Shown here one piece after another: positions 46,136-55,681 of a DNA stretch of 64,000 nucleotides. The translations under genes and the position numbers were made by a program. Numbering within the stretch: the first letter of the stretch is position 1; every line of letters begins with the position of its first letter. The stretch lies in assembly GCF_012926525.1 (NCBI RefSeq), contig NZ_JABBNI010000025.1, positions 186,001 through 250,000 of the forward strand. The letters are read 5' to 3'. The notes beneath the pieces are model-generated. The model ran no database searches. It worked only from the letters and a program-made list of their open reading frames with translations, and was not told the origin of the DNA. The DNA is from Clostridium muellerianum (GTDB lineage Bacteria > Bacillota > Clostridia > Clostridiales > Clostridiaceae).

Positions 46136-48397
46136 TTACTTTGAATATCTATTAATCCAATTAGTTATATCATTTAAAACATAATCAGGCACATTAGCAG
46201 CTTTTCCATACCCCTCCATTGATTTAGATTTTGTTTCTATAAAAAAGTGGTTTAACTTATCATAAGATTTATAATCTACATTTTGTTTATTCTTCAATAT
46301 ATTTTTCCACTTGTCAACATTAGAAACATCAACCTGATAATCCATCTTTCCCTGAAGAATAAGAAGAGGTGCTTTTATACTTACAGCATCATTTACTTGA
46401 GTTGAATTTTTAACACTTAACCAATAATATGGATAGGCACCAAAAAGTGGCATATCTTCAGTCATATTCCCTGGAAAGTCTTTACTTTTTACTGTGTTAT
46501 ATAAATTTTCTACACTTTTTAGCATACTTTCATTCTTCTGACCTATTGAATTTAAATATTTAACCTGCTCCAAAAAAGTATCCAGAAAATCTACTGGTCC
46601 AGCCATCATTATTCCTCCAGCTGCTCCATTATCACCACAATCTTTTATTATTGTTGATGTAAGCATTGCTCCCTGACTGTGTCCTAAAACAAAAACCTTA
46701 TTCGAATCAATACCTTCAGTTTTCTTTAATAAACTTACTGCATCCACCGCATCATTTACTGTTTCTTTATTTAAATCAAACTTTGTATCTGCTAACCCAG
46801 GAAGTACATATTCTTCTGTTCTTTTATCATAACGTAATACTGCAATTCCCTTTGAAGCAAGTGCTGCTGATATATCCCTAAATACTTTTGTATCACCATT
46901 GGTTTCATCCTTATCACTAGCACCACTGCCATGAACAAGTACCACTGCTGGGAATGGACCATTTCCTTTAGGCATACTTAATACTCCAGGTAATTTATAT
47001 TTTCCATCACCTATGATTACATTCTTTTCAATAAAGCTATCCATATTTGCATAGGCTGGCAGTTTATACTTACTCACAGCTGAAGTATTTTCAAATACTA
47101 AATCGTATATTTGTCCACCATTATCATATTTTATTTTTACATCCACAGTGGTAGAATATGCTTCAACTTTATACGTTAGCGTAATTACATTTCCAAGTGG
47201 TGCTTCTTCTTGCTTTACATCTATTGGTTTTGTGTCAACTCCCTTAAAACTTACACTTGAAAGATAATTTTTCATTATACCTTCTCCATAGCCTGTCTTT
47301 AAATCACTACTTAATTGTTTTAAAGCCTCATCTATATTCTTATTTGATAAATTACTTACAAAACTTTCAGCTTTAACTTTTAAATCTTGAGATAAATTTG
47401 TATCCCCATTAGAACTTAAAACATTTTCCATATTTTTTGAAACTGTACCTTCTCCTCCAAGTATTATTACTTTTCTAAAATTTCTATTTTTTATATATTC
47501 TTTAATACTGCTAATATTATTTCCATCTGTTATTACTATAGGTGCTTTAAGTTTAGCTGAAAGAGCAGTTCCAGAAAGTGCATCTGGGAAAGCTTCTCCA
47601 CTGGCAATTATCACATTATCTAAATTCTCATCAAAATATTTGCATATATTCATAGAGGTTTCATATCTATCCTTACCTTGTATTCTTACTATATCCTTTG
47701 ATATTTGTTTTAATTTATCCTCTATGCCACTACTTATTGAACTGCTTCCTCCTATAACATATATTTTAGAAGGTTTAATTTTCTTTATTTTTTCTTCTGT
47801 CTTACTTGGCAAGCTATTAAATGGAGTTATAAAAACAGGATATCCCTTATACGCTGCTATGCTGGATATACTTAAAGCATCTGGAAAATTATCGCCGTTT
47901 GCTATAACTATTGGGGTACCTTCCCTTACATTAGTTTGATTTACTATTTTTATATTAGTTTCATATCTATCATTTCCGCCTAATCTTATTATTTTATTAA
48001 ATCCTTTTTCTTTAAAATATTTCTCAAATTCACTATTTACAGAAGCTTCCCCTCCTAAAATATATATAGTACCATCCTTCTTTAAATGATTTTCAATATA
48101 ATTTATAGTTTTACTGCTATTTTGTATATTATCTCCTACAAGCATTACAGGGGAACCTCCAATTCCTTGAAGTGAGCTACTTGAAAGTGCATCCGCAAAT
48201 CCATTACCACTAGTAACAATAATACTATCCAATTGTCCAGCTTGATAATAATTAGCTATATTGGCAGAAGTCTCATATCTATCATTACCACTAAGTCTTT
48301 TTATACTGACATTTCCATCTGCATAAACTGAAGAAGATATAAAAGTACATGCTGTAATAGCCAAAATTAAACTTAATCTAACATTTCTATTTAACAT
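46136..48397 (-). CDS. Secreted CWB2 cell-wall protein with DUF3887-like and alpha/beta-hydrolase domains
   Basis: 753 residues. Signal peptide (1-26). Three cell-wall-binding repeats of type 2 (about 32-125, 130-225, 230-325), each with RLxGxDRYET, FADALS/FPDALS and an ILGG or VIGG turn; three such repeats form the wall anchor in clostridia. A DUF3887-like domain (about 335-430: AESFVSNLSNKNIDEALKQLSSDLKTGYGE) is followed by an alpha/beta hydrolase (450-753) with VLVHGSGASDKDE, the nucleophile GHSQGA and a final LNHFFIE His. A surface esterase or peptidase-like enzyme; substrate unknown. Confidence 0.93.
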   Translation of the reverse strand: MLNRNVRLSLILAITACTFISSSVYADGNVSIKRLSGNDRYETSANIANYYQAGQLDSIIVTSGNGFADALSSSSLQGIGGSPVMLVGDNIQNSSKTINYIENHLKKDGTIYILGGEASVNSEFEKYFKEKGFNKIIRLGGNDRYETNIKIVNQTNVREGTPIVIANGDNFPDALSISSIAAYKGYPVFITPFNSLPSKTEEKIKKIKPSKIYVIGGSSSISSGIEDKLKQISKDIVRIQGKDRYETSMNICKYFDENLDNVIIASGEAFPDALSGTALSAKLKAPIVITDGNNISSIKEYIKNRNFRKVIILGGEGTVSKNMENVLSSNGDTNLSQDLKVKAESFVSNLSNKNIDEALKQLSSDLKTGYGEGIMKNYLSSVSFKGVDTKPIDVKQEEAPLGNVITLTYKVEAYSTTVDVKIKYDNGGQIYDLVFENTSAVSKYKLPAYANMDSFIEKNVIIGDGKYKLPGVLSMPKGNGPFPAVVLVHGSGASDKDETNGDTKVFRDISAALASKGIAVLRYDKRTEEYVLPGLADTKFDLNKETVNDAVDAVSLLKKTEGIDSNKVFVLGHSQGAMLTSTIIKDCGDNGAAGGIMMAGPVDFLDTFLEQVKYLNSIGQKNESMLKSVENLYNTVKSKDFPGNMTEDMPLFGAYPYYWLSVKNSTQVNDAVSIKAPLLILQGKMDYQVDVSNVDKWKNILKNKQNVDYKSYDKLNHFFIETKSKSMEGYGKAANVPDYVLNDITNWINRYSK

Positions 48398-48664
48398 ATT
48401 ACTCCTCTTTTCTATTGATATATTTATTATATTTGTTATGCTTGTTATATATTAATTATAACAGATACTTTGTAAAAAACAACATGTTATAGTTCTTTAT
48501 GCAAAATATATAATACTGAATAAAAAAGCATATTAAGACCGTTTTACTTTTTTCAAATGGTCTAACCTAAAAAAAGAATTCAACAATTTGGAAATTATAC
48601 CTTTAGTAATCCAATTATGTTTCGATATTGGAAGTATAAATAAAAAATGTAAGAAGGGATTATT

Positions 48665-49357
48665 ATGGATTTAATTACAATTAATAAATCAATTTCATAT
48701 AAAACTAACTCCAACATTATTGAATATAAAAATTCCATCAATGATAACAAACATACAAATGAAAATTCCAATAATACAATTTTTAAAGGTACCGATAATT
48801 CAAGTATCTCTAATGATGCTGTACTAGGTTATAAATTTTTAAATCGTATTGAAACTTCTATAAAGGACATTACTAAGTCTCCTTTTATAGAAAAATATTC
48901 TTCAGAATATGAAAATATAAAAAAAGAAATTGTTTCTGGTACTTATGGAAGTGATACAAATAAATATACAGGTTTACTAGATAATGTATTTAAGAATGCA
49001 CTAAATCTTGCTTCTAATATTCTACTTAAAGGCTCTACTAAATCTGATAATATGAAAATGTCTTCATCCACTTTAATTAAGTGCCAAAAACAGTACGAAA
49101 CAGCTAACGGTCTGGTTTGGATATTTAGAGAAGAAAATAAAAAAATTTTAAAAGAAATAGAAGAGTGTAAAAAGAAAAAAAATCATCAAAAGGTAGCTTC
49201 ACTAACTCAGCTAAGTGATACTTACAAACATGTAATAAATAATCTTTCATGTACGATAAATTTTATACAGGAAAATGTTAATAATTCCTTTGACACAGAT
49301 TCCAATGAATCAAAGAATCAAGATGAATTAACTGAATTACAAAATGAAATTAAATAA
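48665..49357 (+). CDS. Orphan protein with Asn/Ser-rich N-terminus
   Basis: 230 residues, not recognised. Residues 1-60 are Asn/Ser/Lys rich and disordered-looking, with no signal peptide. A helical central part (about 65-120: KFLNRIETSIKDITKSPFIEKYSSEYENIKKEI) leads to a Lys/Glu-rich helix (155-185: REENKKILKEIEECKKKKNHQKVASL) that may be coiled coil, and a Glu/Asp/Asn-rich tail. GAAGGGATTATT precedes the ATG. The general style resembles the orphan at 28352, but no aligned motif was found. Confidence 0.65.
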   Translation: MDLITINKSISYKTNSNIIEYKNSINDNKHTNENSNNTIFKGTDNSSISNDAVLGYKFLNRIETSIKDITKSPFIEKYSSEYENIKKEIVSGTYGSDTNKYTGLLDNVFKNALNLASNILLKGSTKSDNMKMSSSTLIKCQKQYETANGLVWIFREENKKILKEIEECKKKKNHQKVASLTQLSDTYKHVINNLSCTINFIQENVNNSFDTDSNESKNQDELTELQNEIK

Positions 49358-49526
49358 ACATTATTGATATAATTTTAAAAATTATCACTACTTACGTTAT
49401 AAATATCGACCAATTCTGTATACAAAAAGATTGCATTTTTTATAATTTTTATATACACTTTATAATGATGATTAATGCTTACTATGAGCATTATCAATAT
49501 TCGAAAAAACAACAAAGGAGTATATT

Positions 49527-50285
49527 ATGGAATCCAAACAAGTTTTGGAAATTTCTCTTTCAGCGGGAGAAATGCTTTTAAGTAACGGTGCAGAATCTTA
49601 TAGAGTTGAGGAAACAATTGAGAGAATATGTAATTCCTACAATCTACAATGTGAATGTATAGTTACAGCTAAGGGAGTATTTATTTCTGTTGTAGATGAT
49701 AATAATGAAAAAGTAACTTCGTTAAAAAAAATCAGGACAAGACGGGTAGATTTATATAGAATAGAACTTATTAATTCTTTTTCAAGAAATATTCAAAATG
49801 AACCTATTTCCTATGAAAAAGCTAAACAAATATTAAAAGATATAGATCAAGCTCCATATTTCAGTTTTCCAGTAAGACTATTTTCCGCCAGTATGACTTC
49901 ATTTATTTATTCATTGTTCTTTAATGGAACAATATATGATTCAATAGTCTCTGCAGTTGTAAGTATATGTGTTTATTTTTTATTAGAAAAAATATCTGGA
50001 GTTGGATTTTTTCAGTTTTTTGAATTTTTTCTTTCTGGATTTATTATAGGTGTTTCCAGTATAACAGCGCAAAGCTTACTGCCATTTGTAAGTAAAGGTA
50101 ATGTTATAACTGGTGCAATAATGATATTATTACCCGGAGTACCACTTACTAATGGTATAAAAGATGTTATATCTGGTGACTTTGAATCTGGTATGACTAA
50201 ATTTGGCGAAGCAATGCTTGTCATAACTGCAATAGGTGTAGGAATCGGTTCAGCATTAACTCTTGGAGTAGGTATAAAACTATGA
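49527..50285 (+). CDS. Threonine/serine exporter, N-terminal subunit (ThrE N, PF06738-type)
   Basis: 252 residues. The soluble N-terminal part (1-115) has the family block LSAGEMLLSNGAESYRVEETIERIC and VTAKGVFISVVDD; five membrane segments follow with GFIIGVSSITAQSLLPF and ILLPGVPLTNGIKDVISGD, the highly conserved exporter signature. In corynebacteria ThrE is a single chain; in Firmicutes it is split in two. It forms a complex with the product of the next gene, which overlaps by 4 bases (ATGA). Exports small polar amino acids or related compounds. Confidence 0.92.
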   Translation: MESKQVLEISLSAGEMLLSNGAESYRVEETIERICNSYNLQCECIVTAKGVFISVVDDNNEKVTSLKKIRTRRVDLYRIELINSFSRNIQNEPISYEKAKQILKDIDQAPYFSFPVRLFSASMTSFIYSLFFNGTIYDSIVSAVVSICVYFLLEKISGVGFFQFFEFFLSGFIIGVSSITAQSLLPFVSKGNVITGAIMILLPGVPLTNGIKDVISGDFESGMTKFGEAMLVITAIGVGIGSALTLGVGIKL

Positions 50286-50725
50286 TAAAACAAATAATAT
50301 TAGCATTTTTAGGTAGTATATTTCCTGTTATTCTTTTTAATATTGATAGAAAAAAGATAATATGGACAGGCTTTTGTGGGACTCTTGGCTGGGTAGTATA
50401 TCTTACAGTTCATAAATATACTCTTAATCCAGTTTCTGCATCCTTTGCAGGAGCATTTTCTGTAGGTATATATAGTGAATTGATGGCAAGAAAACTTAAG
50501 ACCCCGGCTGTACAATTTTCAATACCAGGGATATTTCCATTAGTACCTGGTATAACAGCATACACTACTATAAATAATATAGTAGAGCAAAACTATTCTT
50601 TAGCATACTCTGAAGGTATGCAAACCGTTGCTGTAGGAGGAGCTATTGCATTTGGTATAATGCTTTCTTCAACAACTTTTCGTTTTATTTCAAAGTTAAT
50701 GAAACGAAATAAGTTAAAGATATAG
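50282..50725 (+). CDS. Threonine/serine exporter, C-terminal subunit (ThrE C, PF12821-type)
   Basis: 147 residues, four to five membrane segments. Family motifs: FCGTLGWVVYL near the start, ASFAGAFSVGIYSELMARKLKTPAVQFSIPGIFPLVPG in the middle. It is the second half of the split ThrE transporter, translationally coupled to the first half through the ATGA overlap. Confidence 0.92.
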   Translation: MIKQIILAFLGSIFPVILFNIDRKKIIWTGFCGTLGWVVYLTVHKYTLNPVSASFAGAFSVGIYSELMARKLKTPAVQFSIPGIFPLVPGITAYTTINNIVEQNYSLAYSEGMQTVAVGGAIAFGIMLSSTTFRFISKLMKRNKLKI

Positions 50726-50747
50726 CTTTTTTAGGATGGAATTTAAT

Positions 50748-50793
50748 AAGAACTATAAGTAGATTAATAGTTAAAAATCCACTTATAGTTCTT
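50748..50793 (+). terminator. Terminator of the split thrE operon
   Basis: AAGAACTATAAGT (50748-50760) pairs exactly with ACTTATAGTTCTT (50781-50793), 22 bases after the stop codon. Confidence 0.65.
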
Positions 50794-50955
50794 TCATAAT
50801 AGAGCATCTAATAATCTACACCTATATAAATAACACTTATTACCTTGTTACTTTTTTGTATCTTCGTTATCAAAAAGCATATCTTAGCTATCTCCATTGC
50901 TTTACCTTTTTGTATACTTAAGTTTTGAAACTTTAAACCTTAATTACCAAATCAT

Positions 50956-51522
50956 CTACTCTTCTTTATCTCCATCTATAACTACATCTATTTTTCCTGT
51001 TTTTGAATCCATAATTAATCCATGTACCCTTATATCTTTAGGAATTAAAGGATGATTTTTTATCATTTTAACACTTTCTTTTATAGATTCTTCCACCGAT
51101 TCAAAACCATGAAGCCACTGTTCAACATGAACTCCTGCATTGTTTAATGTATCTATAGTATCTTTCCTTATTCCTCTATTTATCATTTTATCAACAAAGC
51201 TTTTAGTATCTAAATTACTCATCCCACATCCAGAATGCCCTACGATAAAAACATCTTCTGCTCCAAATTCATATATTGCAACCATTATACTCCTGGCAAC
51301 ACCACCAAAGGGATGAATAACTGTTGCTCCTGCATCTTTTATTATTTTAGCATCACCATTTTTTATATCCATAGCCCTTGGTAATAACTCTGTCAATCTA
51401 GTATCCATACAAGATAATACAACCATCTTTTTCTTTGGAATTTTGCTAACTACATATGGTTCATATTCATTATTAATTACAAAATTCTCATTGTATTCTA
51501 ATATTTGTTTCAATCTGCTCAT
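50956..51522 (-). CDS. Beta-carbonic anhydrase
   Basis: 188 residues. Zinc ligands and the catalytic dyad are present: C38, D40 and R42 in LSCMDTRL, then H96 and C99 in VGHSGCGM. The DAGATVIHPFGGVARSI segment is typical. Length matches the short clostridial (Cab-type) class. It interconverts CO2 and bicarbonate in the cytoplasm, useful for carboxylases and CO2-fixing metabolism. Single gene. Confidence 0.94.
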   Translation of the reverse strand: MSRLKQILEYNENFVINNEYEPYVVSKIPKKKMVVLSCMDTRLTELLPRAMDIKNGDAKIIKDAGATVIHPFGGVARSIMVAIYEFGAEDVFIVGHSGCGMSNLDTKSFVDKMINRGIRKDTIDTLNNAGVHVEQWLHGFESVEESIKESVKMIKNHPLIPKDIRVHGLIMDSKTGKIDVVIDGDKEE

Positions 51523-51686
51523 TTTATACCCCCAAATAATTTACATATAGATATATGTTTAATTTTATTAAATAAATTATACTATTAAAATTCCTTTTAT
51601 AAAATACCTATATATAATAATTATCATATAATATTATATTCTATTATGCTAGAGTATAAAAAACATCATTTAAACTAGTGCATAAA

Positions 51687-51728
51687 AATAGGCTTACTAT
51701 TATAGTTTTTATAATAGTAAAACCTATT
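51687..51728 (-). terminator. Terminator of the opp operon
   Basis: A long stem, AATAGGCTTACTATTATA with its near complement at about 51709-51727. On the minus strand TTTTTATG follows, 17 bases past the oppF stop. Confidence 0.7.
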
Positions 51729-51744
51729 TATTTTTTATACCTAT

Positions 51745-52698
51745 TTACACAAGATGGCATGCCACAAAATGATCTTTTTCCACTTCTTTAAATTCTGGAC
51801 TTTTTTCTTTGCATTCAGGTTTTGCAAATCTGCATCTTGAAGCAAATCTACAGCCTGGCTTAGGGTTTATTGGACTTGAAACTTCACCCTCAAGCATTAT
51901 TCTGTTCCTCTCTTTTTCAATTTTAGGATCAGGAATTGGAATTGCTGAAAGTAATGCTTTAGTATAAGGATGAATTGGCTTTGCATATAATTCATGACTA
52001 GAAGCTAATTCTACTATCTTTCCTAAATACATAACTCCAACTCTATCTGATATATGTTTAACCATTGAAAGATCATGAGCAATAAACAAATATGTTAGCC
52101 CCAATTCATTTTGAAGTTTAATTAAAAGATTAACTACTTGGACTTGTATTGAAACATCAAGCGCTGATATTGGTTCATCGCACACTATAAATTTAGGATC
52201 TATAACAAGTGCTCTAGCTATTCCTATTCTTTGCCTTTGTCCTCCTGAAAACTCATGTGGAAATCTAGATGCATGCTCTTTATTTAGTCCAACTAAATCT
52301 AAAGCTTCATATATCTTCTCCATTCTTTCCTGTCCTTTATACATATTATGTATGTCTAAACCTTCACCAACTATATCTCCACCTGTCATTCTTGGATTTA
52401 AAGATGCATAAGGATCTTGAAATATCATTTGTGCTTTTTTTGTAAAATCTACTTTTTCTTTTCCTTTTAATTTATGAATGTCAACACCTTCAAATGAAGC
52501 TTCACCTTCTGTTGCAGAATAGAGTCCTAACACAGTTCTTCCACAAGTTGTTTTTCCACATCCTGATTCTCCAACAAGTCCTAAAGTTTCTCCTTTTTTT
52601 ATGCTAAAGCTCACATCATCTACAGCTTTAAGGACAGCACCTTTTCCTACATTAAAATATTTTTTAAGATTTTTTACTTCTATTAAATTTTCACTCAT
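51745..52698 (-). CDS. oppF: Oligopeptide ABC transporter ATP-binding protein OppF
   Basis: 317 residues. Walker A GESGCGKTT, signature FSGGQRQRIGIARAL, Walker B FIVCDEPISALD and the H-loop AHDLSM. The C-terminal extension with GCRFASRCRFAKPEC is characteristic of OppD/OppF-type ATPases. It powers peptide import with OppD. Last gene of the operon oppA-B-C-D-F; one base separates it from oppD. Confidence 0.93.
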   Translation of the reverse strand: MSENLIEVKNLKKYFNVGKGAVLKAVDDVSFSIKKGETLGLVGESGCGKTTCGRTVLGLYSATEGEASFEGVDIHKLKGKEKVDFTKKAQMIFQDPYASLNPRMTGGDIVGEGLDIHNMYKGQERMEKIYEALDLVGLNKEHASRFPHEFSGGQRQRIGIARALVIDPKFIVCDEPISALDVSIQVQVVNLLIKLQNELGLTYLFIAHDLSMVKHISDRVGVMYLGKIVELASSHELYAKPIHPYTKALLSAIPIPDPKIEKERNRIMLEGEVSSPINPKPGCRFASRCRFAKPECKEKSPEFKEVEKDHFVACHLV

Positions 52699-52699
52699 A

Positions 52700-53722
52700 T
52701 TATTCTGCCTCCCTGCTTGTTGATAATTGATTTTCTACCTTAGGAGCATCAGGATCCTGGAGCCAGCAAGCCACTTCATGGGTATCGCTAATTTTTGTAT
52801 ATGGTGGTAATTCTTCTTTGCATATATTCATACAATATTTACATCTAGATGCAAAAGCACATCCTACAGGTGGCTTTAATAAATCTGGAGGCGTCCCTTG
52901 TATAGAATACAATTTATCTTTGTGTGCAGTATCTAATCTAGGAACTGACTGTAAAAGTGCCCAGGTATACGGATGCTTTCCATTATAAAATATTTCCGCT
53001 GTCAAGCCTCTTTCAATTATCTTCCCTGCATACATTACCTGTATTCTATGAGCTATATCTGCAACTACTCCTAAATCATGAGTAATCATTAATACTGCTG
53101 TTCCATATTTTTGTTGAAGTTCTTTTATAAGATCTATTATTTGAGCTTGTATTGTAACATCTAATGCAGTAGTTGGTTCATCAGCAATTAAAATCTTAGG
53201 ATTACAAGCCAGTGCAATGGCAATCATTGCCCTTTGTCTCATACCACCTGAAAACTCATGTGGATACTGATTAACTCTTTTTTCTGCATTAGGTATATTA
53301 ACTACTTTTAGCATTTTTTCAGCTTCTTTTAGTGCTTCAGCCTTTTTCATTCCTCTGTGTATAATCAAGCTTTCTGCAATTTGACTACCAATTTTTGCTG
53401 TAGGATTTAAAGATGTCATAGGATCTTGGAAAATCATGCTTATCTCTTCTCCACGCATTTTTCTTAACTCTTCTTTAGACATATTTAAAACATTCTTACC
53501 ATTAAGTAATATTTCCGAACCTTCCTTTATTTCACCTGGTGGAGTTTGTATTAATTTCATTAAAGATTTAGCTGTTACAGTTTTACCACATCCTGATTCT
53601 CCAACTACAGCTAATGTTTCACCCTTATTTAAATGAAAATCTACTCCCCTAACAGATTGAACTTCACCTGCATAGGTATGGTATGATACCCTTAAATTTT
53701 TAACATCTAAAACTCTTTCCAT
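52700..53722 (-). CDS. oppD: Oligopeptide ABC transporter ATP-binding protein OppD
   Basis: 340 residues. Walker A GESGCGKTV, signature FSGGMRQRAMIAIAL, Walker B ILIADEPTTALD, H-loop THDLGV, and the C-terminal GCAFASRCKYCMNIC motif. Partner of OppF. GGAGG lies before ATG 53722, 17 bases after oppC. Confidence 0.93.
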   Translation of the reverse strand: MERVLDVKNLRVSYHTYAGEVQSVRGVDFHLNKGETLAVVGESGCGKTVTAKSLMKLIQTPPGEIKEGSEILLNGKNVLNMSKEELRKMRGEEISMIFQDPMTSLNPTAKIGSQIAESLIIHRGMKKAEALKEAEKMLKVVNIPNAEKRVNQYPHEFSGGMRQRAMIAIALACNPKILIADEPTTALDVTIQAQIIDLIKELQQKYGTAVLMITHDLGVVADIAHRIQVMYAGKIIERGLTAEIFYNGKHPYTWALLQSVPRLDTAHKDKLYSIQGTPPDLLKPPVGCAFASRCKYCMNICKEELPPYTKISDTHEVACWLQDPDAPKVENQLSTSREAE

Positions 53723-53739
53723 ATTCTGCTTACCTCCAA

Positions 53740-54657
53740 TTATTGACGTAATCTTGGATCTAGTGCATCTCTTAATCCATCACCTAAAAGGTTAAAGGAT
53801 AACATAGTTAAACTTATAAATAGTGATGGGAAGAAAAGCTGCTCTGGATAAAACATTAAATACTGCTGTGCTGATGCAGCTATAGCTCCCCAGCTTGTAT
53901 TTGGAGATTGTATTCCAAGACCTATAAAACTTAAAAATGCTTCACCAAATATAAATGAAGGAACATCAAAGGTTATAGCAACAATAATAACTCCAATAGT
54001 ATTAGGCAGCAAATGTTTAAGTATAATCCTTAGTGAACTAGCTCCAAGTGCCTGTGCTGCCAATACATATTCCTGTTCTTTTATTTGAAGCACCTGTCCT
54101 CTTATAAGTCTTGCCATACCAACCCAGCCTGTAATTGTCATAGCAACTATAAGTGCTGGCATACCATGTCCTAAAACTAAAGATAGCAAAACAACAACCA
54201 ACAAATATGGTATACTTATAAGTACTTCAACAATTCTCATCATTATAACATCTACTTTTCCACCAAAATATCCTGCAATACCTCCATACAAAACTCCCAC
54301 AGTAGCATCTATAACTGCACCTATCAAACCTATTATTAAAGATACTCTACCGCCCTTACATATTCTTGCAAACATATCTCTTCCTAGTTCATCAGTTCCA
54401 AAATAGTGTTTCGCACTTGGTCCTTGGTTTACTATGCTAGAATCTACTGCACTAAACTTGTAAGGAGTTAAATGAGGGCCTATAATACACAAAAGTGTTA
54501 TTATACCTAGTACTATCAAAGAAAGTATGGCAATCTTATTTTGCTTTAATCTTCTCCATGCATCCTGCCAATATGTCATATTAGGTCTTACTATGGCTTC
54601 TCCTTCAGAAGCATCGCACCCTATAATTTTAAACTTTTCTTTTCTTAGCTCAGCCAT
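53740..54657 (-). CDS. oppC: Oligopeptide ABC transporter permease OppC
   Basis: 305 residues from ATG 54657, nine bases after GGAGG; the frame reaches 54690 inside oppB but without a start signal. Six membrane segments after a hydrophilic N-terminus; FGTDELGRDMFAR is the OppC/DppC hallmark and EYVLAAQALGASSLRIILKHLLPN is the EAA loop contacting the ATPases. Confidence 0.93.
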   Translation of the reverse strand: MAELRKEKFKIIGCDASEGEAIVRPNMTYWQDAWRRLKQNKIAILSLIVLGIITLLCIIGPHLTPYKFSAVDSSIVNQGPSAKHYFGTDELGRDMFARICKGGRVSLIIGLIGAVIDATVGVLYGGIAGYFGGKVDVIMMRIVEVLISIPYLLVVVLLSLVLGHGMPALIVAMTITGWVGMARLIRGQVLQIKEQEYVLAAQALGASSLRIILKHLLPNTIGVIIVAITFDVPSFIFGEAFLSFIGLGIQSPNTSWGAIAASAQQYLMFYPEQLFFPSLFISLTMLSFNLLGDGLRDALDPRLRQ

Positions 54658-54670
54658 ATTACTCTTCCTC

Positions 54671-55603
54671 CTATCTCTTTCCACCATCAATTCTTATTCT
54701 TGGATCAGCTAATGCATAAAGAATATCTACTATGAGGAGTGCTAATATATATAGTGCAGCATAGAAAATAGTCATTCCCATAATCATAGTAAAATCTCTG
54801 TTGTTTATGCTTGTTACAAAGTTTGATCCAAGTCCTGGTATTGAAAAAATAGTTTCTATAACAAAGGAGCCTGTTAATACTGCTGCTATCTCTGGTCCTA
54901 ATATTGTTATAGCTGGAAGTATAGCATTTCTTATTATATGTTTCCATATTAAATTAAAATCTGATACACCTTTAGCTCTAGCTGTAAGTATATAATCTTG
55001 TCCTACTACTTCTAAGCAACTTGTCCTCATATATCTTGCGTAAGTTGCAATAGCTGCAAAACTTAAGGCAATAGATGGTAGTATTGAAAATTTAAAGCCG
55101 CCCCACCCTGTAGTTGGTAACAATGTAGCTTTAACTGTAAGGAAATATTGAAGCAATGCCGCTAGTACAAAGCTTGGTATAGATACTCCTAAAAGTGCTA
55201 TAAATATAACTACATAATCTGGGGTTTTATTCCTATTAAAGGCTGCAATAACTCCTAAAGTTATTCCTATAACAAATCCCATAGCTACTGCTTGCACTCC
55301 AATTTGTCCTGTTACTGGCAATTGCTTTTTTATTTCATTTTTTACATCTCTACCTGGATTTGTAAGTGATTCACCCAAATCCCCCTTAACTAAATTTTTT
55401 AAATAAACTACATACTGCTGTGATACCGGCTTGTCTAATCCATATTTAGCATAGTAATTAGCTTTTATCTGAGCAGGCAGTTCTCTTGCTAAACCAGCCA
55501 AGGGATCACCTGGCAGAGCATGCATTAATGCAAATGTAGCAGTAATAACTACCCATAATGTTATAAACATATATACTATTCTCTTCAGAATAAATTTAAG
55601 CAT
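54671..55603 (-). CDS. oppB: Oligopeptide ABC transporter permease OppB
   Basis: 310 residues from ATG 55603, seven bases after GGAGGG (the codon at 55618 is part of the leader). Opening MLKFILKRIVYMFITLWVVITATFALMHALPGDPL is the OppB/DppB signature, and DYILTARAKGVSDFNLIWKHIIRNA is the EAA loop. Pairs with OppC to form the channel. Confidence 0.93.
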   Translation of the reverse strand: MLKFILKRIVYMFITLWVVITATFALMHALPGDPLAGLARELPAQIKANYYAKYGLDKPVSQQYVVYLKNLVKGDLGESLTNPGRDVKNEIKKQLPVTGQIGVQAVAMGFVIGITLGVIAAFNRNKTPDYVVIFIALLGVSIPSFVLAALLQYFLTVKATLLPTTGWGGFKFSILPSIALSFAAIATYARYMRTSCLEVVGQDYILTARAKGVSDFNLIWKHIIRNAILPAITILGPEIAAVLTGSFVIETIFSIPGLGSNFVTSINNRDFTMIMGMTIFYAALYILALLIVDILYALADPRIRIDGGKR

Positions 55604-55636
55604 TATTTTACCCTCCATACAAATTATAAAAATTTA

Positions 55637-55674
55637 TTTGAATTAAGTTTCATTTAAGTGAAACTTAATTCAAA
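55637..55674 (-). terminator. Intercistronic hairpin between oppA and oppB
   Basis: A perfect 16-bp stem (55637-55652 with 55659-55674) and a six-base loop fill most of the 78-base gap. There is no long T-run, so it probably protects the oppA message end and lowers read-through into oppB, giving more binding protein than permease. Confidence 0.7.
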
Positions 55675-55681
55675 TTTAATT

